Below, piece after piece: positions 1-6,826 of a stretch of DNA of 17,188 nt. Every line of letters begins with the position of its first letter. The first letter of the stretch is position 1. The position numbers were made by a program, and so were the translations under genes. Source of the stretch: Candidatus Cloacimonadota bacterium (GTDB lineage Bacteria > Cloacimonadota > Cloacimonadia > Cloacimonadales > Cloacimonadaceae); assembly GCA_028681035.1 (NCBI GenBank), contig JAQUJJ010000078.1, forward strand, positions 1 to 17,188, in the 5' to 3' direction. The notes under the pieces are model-generated. The model did no database searches. It was not told the DNA's origin and was given only the letters and a program-made list of their open reading frames with translations.

Positions 1-1354
1 CAGCATAAAAGGCATTCATTTGTATGGGAGTGTTTAGCACCTCACCCTGCCCTATGGAAAGATTTACTTTGTGCCCGATAACTCCTTCCCTCCTGCCAAA
101 GGTCTTTTTATACCACGCTGTAGTGGGGAAAAAGCCCTGTCTTTCGTTGGGCAGGTCTATTCCAGTTTTGCTAGCAAGATGGGAATTCACCACATAGTCA
201 CGCATTTTCTCTAGATTAAGCTTTAAAGAAAGGTCATAAAAATAGACATCGCAAGAGACACGCAGAGCGTCAATAACATTGGAGCTTCCGTGCCCGCTGT
301 GGTTCCAGCAACGGAAGAAACGGTTGCCTACCTGCATTCCCCCCACGCATGAGGCGAGCTTGGTAAAGGGAGTAACAATGCCGCTATCCAGCCCAATGCC
401 AGCGGTAATAGGCTTGAATACCGACCCCGGAGGATAGGTGCCGTGGATTATCCTGTCCATTAAAGGTTTCTCTGCACGGTTCAGTAATTTCCATGTTTCG
501 GGGCTAATAGGCTGCATAAAGAGATTAGGGTCATAATCCGGCTTACTAACGTATGCCAGAATACCACCAGTGCGGATATCGCTAACCACAACAGCACCAT
601 TCATGTTGGCAGGAAAGGTGTTGGAAACAAACTCCTGGAGATCATTATCTATGGTAAGCACCGCCGAAAGACCGTTTAATGGCTCGATATTACTATTTTC
701 CGCAAAGAGTTCCAGGCTTCTGCCTTGAGCATCCACCTGCACTATTTCTCTACCATCCTTGCCTCGCAATAAAACCTCGTAGTACCGCTCCAAACCAGTC
801 TTGCCTATGTAGCTGTTCAGAGAGTAATCCTCTTTACGGTAGAGGTCGTATTCCTTCTCATTTATCCTGCCCACGTAACCAGTAAAATGGTTGGGATAGA
901 TGTACTCACGGGTGGAGTCAATCCTAAAAGAAAGCTCGGGATAATAGTTCATCTGTTCAAATAGGACAAGCATCTTCTCGTAGGCGATATTATCTGCCAG
1001 CAGGATTTCCTCGTAAGTTTTAAAGCGTTGTTTCAGTACTAAGTCGTGTAATACAGGTTCTGATATCCCAAAATTGCGCTCTAAAAACAATGACAAGGCA
1101 GGGAAGTTTCTTATTTTCCCACTGGTGAGGTACAAGTTGTGAGAAGGGACATTGCGAACGATGGGTCTATATTTGTGGTCGTATATCTCGCCTCTGGTAG
1201 CGGTAATACGGCGGATTCTTACGAAGTTACTTTCGGCAATGCGCTGATAGGTTTTGCCTTTAATCACCTGCAATCTAAACAGCGAAACAAGAAGAAACGT
1301 GAACAGTACTGCCAGAGTAATGCGATATACAAGTGTGGCGTGGGTTTTAGTCAT
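1..1354 (-). CDS. mrdA: Penicillin-binding protein 2 (PBP2), C-terminus cut by window edge
   Basis: This is a peptidoglycan transpeptidase of the elongasome that cross-links new wall with MreBCD and RodA in the periplasm. I translated the minus strand from ATG at 1354 and it stays open for 451 codons to the window edge. The N-terminus is a short cytoplasmic stretch and one membrane anchor (about residues 9-27). A pedestal/dimerisation region follows, including RGEIYD near residue 55. The catalytic SxxK motif lies in PPGSVFKP (Ser311, Lys314), and the second motif is SCDVYFYD (Ser367, with Asp369 in the SxD/SxN position), which is typical of PBP2. The SIGQGEVLNTPIQ stretch lies close to the left edge. 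The KTG motif must lie beyond the window. The start overlaps the end of mreD by 8 bases (ATGACTAA), so translation is probably coupled. RodA would be expected next downstream, outside the window. PBP3 (FtsI) is the alternative, but the context and SCDVYFYD favour PBP2. Confidence 0.93.
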   Translation of the reverse strand, partial: MTKTHATLVYRITLAVLFTFLLVSLFRLQVIKGKTYQRIAESNFVRIRRITATRGEIYDHKYRPIVRNVPSHNLYLTSGKIRNFPALSLFLERNFGISEPVLHDLVLKQRFKTYEEILLADNIAYEKMLVLFEQMNYYPELSFRIDSTREYIYPNHFTGYVGRINEKEYDLYRKEDYSLNSYIGKTGLERYYEVLLRGKDGREIVQVDAQGRSLELFAENSNIEPLNGLSAVLTIDNDLQEFVSNTFPANMNGAVVVSDIRTGGILAYVSKPDYDPNLFMQPISPETWKLLNRAEKPLMDRIIHGTYPPGSVFKPITAGIGLDSGIVTPFTKLASCVGGMQVGNRFFRCWNHSGHGSSNVIDALRVSCDVYFYDLSLKLNLEKMRDYVVNSHLASKTGIDLPNERQGFFPTTAWYKKTFGRREGVIGHKVNLSIGQGEVLNTPIQMNAFYA

Positions 1355-1841
1355 GGGCAATGCTGAGACGAACCTTGCTGAGTAATTGCATAGTCCAGAA
1401 TACAATAAAGCTTAGCACAATATTGTATATGAAGCCGATTAAAGAGAGGATTAGTAGTGAATCGCCAAAGCCATAAGCCAAGCCAAATACCAGCAATTGG
1501 ATAAGAATAAACACGATATTTGCCATCCCTATGGTAAGCAGCTTGGCAACCGTGCTATCTGCTTCAAAGGGCTTACGGAAGACATCTATGCAGATTCCCA
1601 AAAGGCAGAAGATTAAGGCGTACATACCGAAGGTGGCAGGATTTAAAGTATCATACATAGCTCCGATTACAAACACCAAGATAAGAGCATGGTTGCGAGG
1701 TCTTTTCCACACCATGTAAATCAGCCAAGGAATGAGGATATTGGGTATCACATTGGCTATCGCAAAAGCAGGCATCACCAATATCTGGGTGTATAGAAAT
1801 GCCAAGCCTAAGAGACTAGTCCATATGATACTTAATATCAT
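1347..1841 (-). CDS. mreD: Rod shape-determining protein MreD
   Basis: This is a small, very hydrophobic inner-membrane protein of 164 residues with about five membrane segments. That matches the length and hydropathy of MreD, which links MreB and MreC to the wall synthases. Sequence alone is weakly diagnostic for this family. The call rests on size, hydropathy, and the position between mreC and the PBP2 gene. The start is the ATG at 1841, only 3 bases after the stop of the upstream CofE-like gene. The stop overlaps the PBP2 start by 8 bases. It therefore sits in one cotranscribed unit with both neighbours. Confidence 0.85.
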   Translation of the reverse strand: MILSIIWTSLLGLAFLYTQILVMPAFAIANVIPNILIPWLIYMVWKRPRNHALILVFVIGAMYDTLNPATFGMYALIFCLLGICIDVFRKPFEADSTVAKLLTIGMANIVFILIQLLVFGLAYGFGDSLLILSLIGFIYNIVLSFIVFWTMQLLSKVRLSIAHD

Positions 1842-1844
1842 GTT

Positions 1845-2534
1845 TTAAGCAAGCCTTCGCACGATGCACAGAGGGGTAAGTTCATCTCCCTGCCCCTGGG
1901 GGTTATCTTTCATTACAAGCTCTATAAAGTGCTTGGATACGCCTTTGCTGCCACCAATCATCCAGCTTCCGCCAATGTCGTTGATGTCCATCACAGCAAA
2001 TCCATAACCAAACTCGGCATGCAAGTCATCTGTTACTTGCTGCGGGTTGGCAGGACCCTTTATTACGGTTTCGTTGTAAGGTGGAACAGGTGAGGTTGTG
2101 GCTGCATCCACTAGTGCGGCTTGCATGCCGGCAACACGGTAGAAATCTCCCTTGCGCCCGAATAGTTTGCCAATAGCACCGATAAAGGCGGCGAACAGTA
2201 TTCGGCATCTGCCAGTTTCCTCGATGGCACACTGCATACTGGTGGGTGCACCCAAGCCTATGCCATAGGGAACCTTTGCCACATAATGGCTTAAAAGCTT
2301 TGCCAAGATGCTTACCTTTATTTCAGAAACAGGCACGGCTCTTCCTTGGGTAATCGCCAAGGGACTTTCGCTGATGGTAACAATATCTCCTTCCTGCAGA
2401 AGAGGAAGGGCATAAGTGCGGATGATGTCGCTGATGGTATCCTCTGAGTTAAGGATTTTGGTCTTTACCGGTATGCGTTCGAAACGCTGTCCATATATTG
2501 TAACTACTGGTTCAAGGTTTTTAGTGTGACTCAC
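1845..2534 (-). CDS. CofE-like protein (coenzyme F420-0:gamma-glutamyl ligase family)
   Basis: This 229-residue soluble protein resembles the CofE/FbiB ligase fold, which adds glutamate to coenzyme F420-0. Visible family traits are RIPVKTKIL near residue 20, the segment LLQEGDIVTISESPLAITQGR at about 45-65 (in CofE: a 'DGD-ivvv-sK-vsk-eGR' pattern), and glycine-rich DINDIGGSWMIGG at about 183-195. It starts with GTG at 2534, sharing four bases (GTGA) with the mreC stop. It ends 3 bases before mreD. The location inside a mre operon is unexpected for a cofactor enzyme. No other F420 genes are in the window, so the true substrate may differ (another amino-acid ligation or a wall-related step). 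Family membership is moderately sure; function is not. Confidence 0.68.
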   Translation of the reverse strand: MSHTKNLEPVVTIYGQRFERIPVKTKILNSEDTISDIIRTYALPLLQEGDIVTISESPLAITQGRAVPVSEIKVSILAKLLSHYVAKVPYGIGLGAPTSMQCAIEETGRCRILFAAFIGAIGKLFGRKGDFYRVAGMQAALVDAATTSPVPPYNETVIKGPANPQQVTDDLHAEFGYGFAVMDINDIGGSWMIGGSKGVSKHFIELVMKDNPQGQGDELTPLCIVRRLA

Positions 2535-3301
2535 TTTTTCCCTTCCTTTTTTAAGATATACACGTGTTCCAGGTTTTCCACCAAGGTGAATGGCGAAATA
2601 TCGGCACTTATAAACAGGTTATTCTGCGATTCGTGGATGCGTTTAATTACTCCCACAGGATAAGATTTGGGGTATATGCGGGATAGATTGGAGGTAACGA
2701 TGGTATCTCCCACCACAATCTCAGAGCCAAGTTTAACCAAGTTCATAGCGATTGTGCCGGAGATATCGGCTTCCAGAATACCCTGAACACTTGTGCGAGC
2801 ATCCATCACTGGGATTTGAAACTTAGGATTGGAGAATGGCAGTATGATGGAGTGATCCTTGTTAACTAAAGTAATCTTGCCTACTATACCATTGGCAGAT
2901 ACAACCGCAGAGCCTAATTGAATACCGTCGTTTTGTCCTTTATCCACAACTAAGTTACGCTCCGAAAACTGCCCAGAAAAGCCGATAACTTCTGCCAATT
3001 CAAAATCCGAAGTGCCAGTATCAAACTTGATTGACAGAGCTTGGTTGTATTGTTTCAATTCGTTTTGATAGGCTAACTTGCTAAGCGTCTCTTCTGCTAG
3101 TTTCTTGCGCAGGGAAAATACTTCTTGTTTTAGGGTAGCGGTTGTTTCAATTGCTTTCAGGGAGCGTAGCAAAGGGAAAAACAGAGTGTTCCCCAGCCAT
3201 CCTGCCTTAGTGCTGCGCACCTCTTTTGTGCCTACAAGCATCAAAAGTGAAAGCAGAATCAGGATTGCCGGGACAAAATGCTTTTTTAGCAAAACTCCCA
3301 T
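2531..3301 (-). CDS. mreC: Rod shape-determining protein MreC
   Basis: This is the periplasmic scaffold of the elongasome, 256 residues long, which bridges MreB/MreD to PBP2. The N-terminus has a short basic cytoplasmic tail (GVLLKK), then one membrane span (about residues 9-24). A charged, leucine-rich coiled coil for dimerisation lies at about 55-90. The two beta domains follow, recognisable from NLVVDKGQNDGIQLGSAVV and GIVGKITLVNKDHSIILP, and later GDTIVTSNLSRIYPKSYPVGVI, the usual MreC signature near the C-terminus. The length is normal. It starts with ATG at 3301, 43 bases after the mreB stop, with GGTAAG upstream as a possible ribosome site. The stop overlaps the next gene by four bases. 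Confidence 0.93.
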   Translation of the reverse strand: MGVLLKKHFVPAILILLSLLMLVGTKEVRSTKAGWLGNTLFFPLLRSLKAIETTATLKQEVFSLRKKLAEETLSKLAYQNELKQYNQALSIKFDTGTSDFELAEVIGFSGQFSERNLVVDKGQNDGIQLGSAVVSANGIVGKITLVNKDHSIILPFSNPKFQIPVMDARTSVQGILEADISGTIAMNLVKLGSEIVVGDTIVTSNLSRIYPKSYPVGVIKRIHESQNNLFISADISPFTLVENLEHVYILKKEGKK

Positions 3302-3344
3302 AATTTCTTACCTTGAACCGAAGCATACTTCAGTTGCAGGATAT

Positions 3345-4382
3345 TTAGTCTTCAATGCGTTTTATCAGCACCTGACGGTAACGGTCTAGATCATCAAGCA
3401 CCTTGCCAGCACCCTTCACCACACATTCAAGCGGGTCTGGAACAACATGTACAGGCAAATCTACAGTCTTGCGAATCCTCTCATCCAAGCCTTTCAACAG
3501 AGCACCGCCACCTGTAAGGAATATCCCTCGTTCTGCAATATCCGCAGAAAGCTCTGGTGCCGTTCTTTCAAAGAGGCGTTTGATTGCATCTATCATGGTG
3601 GTAACAGTTTCCGATATAGCTTCACGGATTTCCTCGGAAGTAATCTTCACGGTTACAGGATAGCCGGAAACGATATCTCGTCCGCGTACATCCAAGGTAA
3701 GCTCCTGTTTCAAGGGATATGCACTGCCAATGGCAATCTTTATCTTTTCAGCGGTTTGCACGCCTACGTGGAGGTTGTTTTTCTTACGCAAGTAACTGAT
3801 GATATCCACATCAATCTTATCGCCACCTACACGGATGGAATTGTGCACCACGATATGGGAAAGGGAGATTACGGCAATCTCACTGGTGCCGCCACCGATA
3901 TCCATCACCATATTACCAAAAGCTTCGTCGATTGGCAAATCAGCACCAATAGCTGCTGCTACAGGTTCGGATATCAGATACACTTCCCGTGAGCCGGCAT
4001 GCAGTGCACTATCGCGAACGGCTCTTTTTTCCACTTCGGTTATGCCAGAGGGAACGCAAACTATTACTCTAGGGCGAACTAACAAACGTTTCTTCTGTGC
4101 TCGCAAAATCAGGTTACGTAGCATCAGTTCAGTTACCTGAAAATCTGCTATCACACCATCTTTAAGGGGCTTGATAACCCGAACTTCATCGGGGTTTTTC
4201 CCCAGCATCACTTTTGCTTGTGAGCCAATGGCGATAATCTTTTTGCTATCTGTGGAAACCGCCACCACGGAGGGTTCGTCTATCACAATGCCGCCATTCT
4301 TTTTATACACAAGAGTGTTAGCTGTGCCAAGGTCAATTGCGATGTCGTTTGCCATCATGCCAAAAAAGTCAAATATGGACAT
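3345..4382 (-). CDS. mreB: Actin-like rod shape protein MreB
   Basis: This bacterial actin polymerises on the inner membrane and directs lateral wall synthesis. At 345 residues it is full length. The N-terminal SIFDFFG is a plausible membrane-binding amphipathic helix, as in Gram-negative MreB. ATP-site motifs are present. Phosphate-1 is DLGTANT starting at Asp17, phosphate-2 is DIGGGTSE at 161-168, SEPVAAAIG carries the presumed catalytic Glu139, and the adenosine loop TGGGALLKG is near 290-298. It is the first gene of the operon. AGAGG lies 6 bases before the ATG, and a sigma70-like promoter lies about 60-90 bases upstream. Mbl-type paralogues are the only real alternative, and the context favours MreB. 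Confidence 0.97.
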   Translation of the reverse strand: MSIFDFFGMMANDIAIDLGTANTLVYKKNGGIVIDEPSVVAVSTDSKKIIAIGSQAKVMLGKNPDEVRVIKPLKDGVIADFQVTELMLRNLILRAQKKRLLVRPRVIVCVPSGITEVEKRAVRDSALHAGSREVYLISEPVAAAIGADLPIDEAFGNMVMDIGGGTSEIAVISLSHIVVHNSIRVGGDKIDVDIISYLRKKNNLHVGVQTAEKIKIAIGSAYPLKQELTLDVRGRDIVSGYPVTVKITSEEIREAISETVTTMIDAIKRLFERTAPELSADIAERGIFLTGGGALLKGLDERIRKTVDLPVHVVPDPLECVVKGAGKVLDDLDRYRQVLIKRIED

Positions 4383-4441
4383 GTAAAACCTCTTTATCTT
4401 CTGCTGACGCAGGTCAAATCTGTAATATTCACAAAAATTCC

Positions 4442-4472
4442 ATTATAGCACACCCTTTTTTATTGCTCGCAA
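4442..4472 (-). promoter_or_regulatory. Putative sigma70-type promoter of the mre operon
   Basis: Read on the minus strand, a perfect TATAAT (4442-4447) is preceded by TG plus one base, making an extended -10. TTGCGA (4467-4472) lies 19 bases upstream. A perfect TTGACA (4475-4480) is also present but at 27 bases, too far to be the partner. The -10 lies about 60 bases upstream of the mreB ATG, leaving a short leader. The extended -10 may compensate for the long spacer. The transcription start has not been measured. Confidence 0.55.
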
Positions 4473-4520
4473 GATGTCAAGAAAAAAGGGATTTATAGCC
4501 ATTCACCCAAAAAATTAATG

Positions 4521-4673
4521 GGAACACGGATGATACGAGTTTAACGGATTTTAGCGGATTAGTTTAGGTAAACATGGACAACTTAGCAGTTGATTTACTT
4601 TTTCACCGGTTTTAGTTATTACACATTGCTCTTTATCTGTGATAATCTGTCTAATCCGCTAAATCCGTGTTCC
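4521..4673. repeat. Imperfect inverted repeat in the divergent intergenic region
   Basis: This occupies the 418-base gene-free stretch between mreB and the plus-strand membrane protein gene. The right arm (4651-4673) is contiguous: CTAATCCGCTAA, then ATCCGTGTTCC. The left arm holds the complements GGAACACGGAT (4521-4531) and TTAGCGGATTAG (4551-4562), separated by 19 extra bases. Inside the left arm a 10-base unit is doubled (TTAACGGATT then TTAGCGGATT, 4541-4560). About 88 bases lie between the arms. From memory, sequences like 'aatccgctaaatccgtgttcc' recur in spacers of several bacteria, which suggests a dispersed repeat family rather than a local operator. No gene is visible inside. Confidence 0.6.
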
Positions 4674-4741
4674 TATTAGATATATCTCACCCTATCAATT
4701 GCTTTCCCAAAAATGGAGGAATGGCAATAACTAATTTATGC

Positions 4742-4770
4742 TTGACTCGCAAAAGCATCCCTGACATTAT
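4742..4770 (+). promoter_or_regulatory. Putative promoter for the membrane protein gene at 4801
   Basis: TTGACT (4742-4747) and CATTAT (4765-4770) are separated by exactly 17 bases. They lie about 30 bases upstream of the ATG. Five and four of six bases match the sigma70 consensus. This would give a very short 5' leader. Prediction only. Confidence 0.4.
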
Positions 4771-4800
4771 GCCATCATCACGATTTAGGCAGGTTAAAGC

Positions 4801-5997
4801 ATGAAACTACAGGCAGAACAATTCCATCAAACCGCTCCCCACAAGCTGGAGATAAAAAAAGGTGGAGGCTGCATAGGTTGTTTTGGCATTCCCTTTTTCT
4901 TTGCTGGCATCTTTATACTTTTTGTTGGAGCGCAGATTATCCCAGTTTCCAATGCAGCAGAAATTCCCTGGTGGGCTTGGGTGTTGCTCGTGGGGATGGG
5001 CTTGATTTTTACTGCTGTGGGCGCAGCGATTGTGTTTGGCAGAAGGTGGATAACTCTGGATAATACAAGTGGGCGTATCTGGATTGCTTGGGGCTTGCTA
5101 ATGCCCATGCGCGGGCAGGCATATTTCTTAAAGGATTATGAGCGAGTAGTGATAAATTACGATGCGGGTGATTCCAAAACTGACGTAAGTTATACCATTG
5201 TGTTAAAATCTTTAACCGGCAGCGAACTAGACATGCTAAATAGCCAGAATTTTGGCATTATCCACAACCAGGCACTAATACTTATGAATTTCCTTAACCT
5301 GCCTTTGGAGGATAACAGCAGCGACAATTCCATAACCATTAAACCGGGAGCAGCGGCTACAATAGGCATCACCATCCGGGAGATTGAAGATGCAGCCCCA
5401 CCAAAAACACTAAAGTGCGATATCCAGATGAGTGAGAATGAGCTAATTTTAAGCATTCCGTCCGCCAAATTTTCCCCGCTTAATTTACTTGGTCTGTTTT
5501 TCCCCCTAATATTTGCTCTGTTCTTCATGGGCAATGTCCTGTCATTTTTCAGCCATACCCAAACTCCTTTGGCAGTACAGCTTGTGTTCATCGGTTTTGT
5601 GGGGCTGTTTTTCATTCTAATCCCTGCACTAACAATACTAAAGAGATTTGTTTCTTCACACGGATTTAGTATGGTGATAACCGTGAATAATGCTGGCATA
5701 GAGTTGCAAAGTAATAGACAAAGCAGGACAATAAGCAGGGAAAACATCATTAATTTGGATTATGGCACCACAGATAGTGCCATTAGCGGAATTAAAACCA
5801 ATCGCATGGGACAATCCAACAGCTACTATACAAACAGCTACATTCCCGCTTGGATGGCTCGCTTACAGCGTTTCGTCCGTTCCAAAGGAATAATTGTGAA
5901 AAGCAGGGAGGGAATCTTTTATATAGGTGCTGGGTTACCCGATGATGAGCTTGTGTATCTGTACTCCCTCATCAGCAGCTATCTTACCAAAGAGTAA
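4801..5997 (+). CDS. Membrane protein of unknown function with a duplicated module
   Basis: I do not recognise this 398-residue protein. It has four hydrophobic segments in two pairs (about residues 27-46 and 57-79, then about 229-248 and 260-280). Each pair is followed by a mainly beta-strand soluble region. The first is GRRWITLDNTSGRIWI and onward. The second is GFSMVITVNNAGIELQSNRQ, ending in LPDDELVYLYSLISSYL. The layout suggests two copies of a 'two-helix plus PH-like domain' unit facing the cytoplasm; that is inference from the pattern. The N-terminus carries a glycine/cysteine stretch, GGGCIGCFGIPFFFAG, just before the first helix. The stretch SNSYYTNSY near 340 is polar and low in complexity. 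It is transcribed alone, divergent from mreB, and the ribosome site is weak (AGG about 9 bases before the ATG). Confidence 0.8.
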   Translation: MKLQAEQFHQTAPHKLEIKKGGGCIGCFGIPFFFAGIFILFVGAQIIPVSNAAEIPWWAWVLLVGMGLIFTAVGAAIVFGRRWITLDNTSGRIWIAWGLLMPMRGQAYFLKDYERVVINYDAGDSKTDVSYTIVLKSLTGSELDMLNSQNFGIIHNQALILMNFLNLPLEDNSSDNSITIKPGAAATIGITIREIEDAAPPKTLKCDIQMSENELILSIPSAKFSPLNLLGLFFPLIFALFFMGNVLSFFSHTQTPLAVQLVFIGFVGLFFILIPALTILKRFVSSHGFSMVITVNNAGIELQSNRQSRTISRENIINLDYGTTDSAISGIKTNRMGQSNSYYTNSYIPAWMARLQRFVRSKGIIVKSREGIFYIGAGLPDDELVYLYSLISSYLTKE

Positions 5998-6046
5998 GGG
6001 CAGCAAAAGCCGATTCGACTCCAGTTTACATTTATACTTTTAACTC

Positions 6047-6106
6047 ACAATTACGCCGTGTAATAGCCGAAAGGCATATTACTGAAACTTGTAGCAGCGT
6101 AATTGT
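6047..6106 (+). other. Two-tier hairpin with GAAA tetraloop (possible terminator or structured RNA)
   Basis: The outer arms ACAATTACGC (6047-6056) and GCGTAATTGT (6097-6106) are perfectly complementary. Inside them, GTAATAGCC (6060-6068) pairs with GGC and TATTAC (6073-6075 and 6077-6082), with one bulged A. The pairing closes a GAAA tetraloop (6069-6072), a classic stable RNA cap. It begins 50 bases after the membrane protein stop, so it could end that transcript, but no run of T follows. GAAAGGC (6069-6075) could alternatively pair with GCCTTTC at 6114-6120. No known RNA family is recognised. Confidence 0.5.
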
Positions 6107-6122
6107 AAGCTAAGCCTTTCTT

Positions 6123-6207
6123 CCTTGCTTGAATTGCCCTATCATTGCCCACCCATTGCCCTCCACATGGACAATGAGTGGGCAATGATAGGGCAATTCA
6201 AGCAAGG
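6123..6207. repeat. Near-perfect 85-bp palindrome (36-bp arms, 13-base loop)
   Basis: The arm 6123-6158 is the reverse complement of 6172-6207 with a single mismatch. The 13-base loop itself contains TCCACATGGA, where TCCA pairs with TGGA, so almost the whole element folds on itself. Each arm contains the short word ATTGCCC-like twice (GAATTGCCC, CATTGCCC). There is no coding capacity of its own. An upstream reading frame that would extend the next gene through this palindrome is better explained as chance. It could be a MITE/REP-type element, a strong terminator, or a cruciform. No target-site duplication was established. Confidence 0.8.
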
Positions 6208-6247
6208 CACCCGTTTGTCGTTCCCGCGTAGGAATGTCATAAGCGCA

Positions 6248-6334
6248 AGATTTTGTTTGACAATTCGGCGAGGGGTAAAATACGTAATCTGTGGCATAAA
6301 GCAGCAATGTGTGGTGAGCTATGCCGCAAAATCT
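6248..6334 (+). promoter_or_regulatory. Candidate structured 5' leader of the nuoE-like operon
   Basis: AGATTTTG (6248-6255) is complementary to CAAAATCT (6327-6334). Directly next to that 3' strand, TATGCCG (6320-6326) pairs with TGGCATA (6292-6298, one G-U). The two helices could stack end to end. The last paired base lies only 6 bases before the AAGGAA ribosome site (6341-6346), a position suited to controlling translation initiation. I do not recognise a known riboswitch class. With the hairpin and palindrome upstream, this accounts for most of the 355-base gene-free stretch 5998-6352. Confidence 0.35.
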
Positions 6335-6352
6335 GAGCAAAAGGAAACTTTT

Positions 6353-6817
6353 ATGGAACAGGATTATAGCAAGCTGGATGGTATCTTGGATAAATATAGA
6401 GCGAATAAGGGCATTCTAATTCCCATGTTACAAGAAGTTCAAAACGAATTGGGATATCTATCTCGGGACTGTATGAGATACGTTGCGAAAGCGATGCAAA
6501 TCCCTGCTGCCGAGATTTATGGGGTTGCCACCTTTTATTCTATATTTCGTTTGAAACCTCAAGGCAAGCATATTGTGCGCGTTTGCAAGGGAACTGCCTG
6601 TCATGTTTCCGATGCGGATGAGATAAAAGCCGCTTTGGTAGATGCTTTGCAGCTAGCTAAGGACGAGAGCACTACTTCCGATATGATGTTTACGCTCGTG
6701 GAAGTCTCCTGTTTGGGTTGTTGTAGTTTGGCACCGGTAATCATGATTGATGATATGACCTTTGGCAAGCTTGTTCCGGAGGCTATTCCGGACATTTTGG
6801 ATAGATTCAGGTTTTAG
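6353..6817 (+). CDS. nuoE: NuoE/HndA-like thioredoxin-fold 2Fe-2S subunit
   Basis: This is the small electron-transfer subunit of NADH-linked oxidoreductases. It carries one 2Fe-2S cluster and docks on the NuoF-like subunit. At 154 residues it is a normal length. An N-terminal helical region (residues 10-65, with GVATFYSIF at 57-65) precedes the thioredoxin-like domain. The four ligands are Cys78 and Cys83 (VCKGTACH), then Cys120 and Cys124 (SCLGCCSLAP). I chose ATG at 6353 because AAGGAA lies 6 bases upstream and the family begins here. The frame is open back to 6125, but that extension only reads through the palindrome and leader. The stop (6815-6817) overlaps the ribosome site of the next gene. 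The context supports a soluble, cytoplasmic complex rather than respiratory complex I, since no membrane subunits follow. Confidence 0.94.
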   Translation: MEQDYSKLDGILDKYRANKGILIPMLQEVQNELGYLSRDCMRYVAKAMQIPAAEIYGVATFYSIFRLKPQGKHIVRVCKGTACHVSDADEIKAALVDALQLAKDESTTSDMMFTLVEVSCLGCCSLAPVIMIDDMTFGKLVPEAIPDILDRFRF

Positions 6818-6826
6818 GAGGAAGTG

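Noticed and set aside
4721..4804. 27-residue leader peptide whose TGA overlaps the ATG of the membrane protein gene
   Set aside because: GGAGG lies only 1 base from its ATG, and the likely promoter starts inside it, so it would not be transcribed.
6257..6286. TTGACA as a -35 for the nuoE-like operon
   Set aside because: No acceptable -10 lies 16-18 bases downstream; TAAAAT is at only 13 bases.
6110..6340. Minus-strand 76-residue open frame
   Set aside because: It is a by-product of the palindrome; no ribosome site, no family resemblance.
6125..6352. N-terminal extension of the nuoE-like gene starting at TTG 6125
   Set aside because: It would translate the palindrome and leader; the family starts at about the ATG at 6353, which has a good ribosome site.
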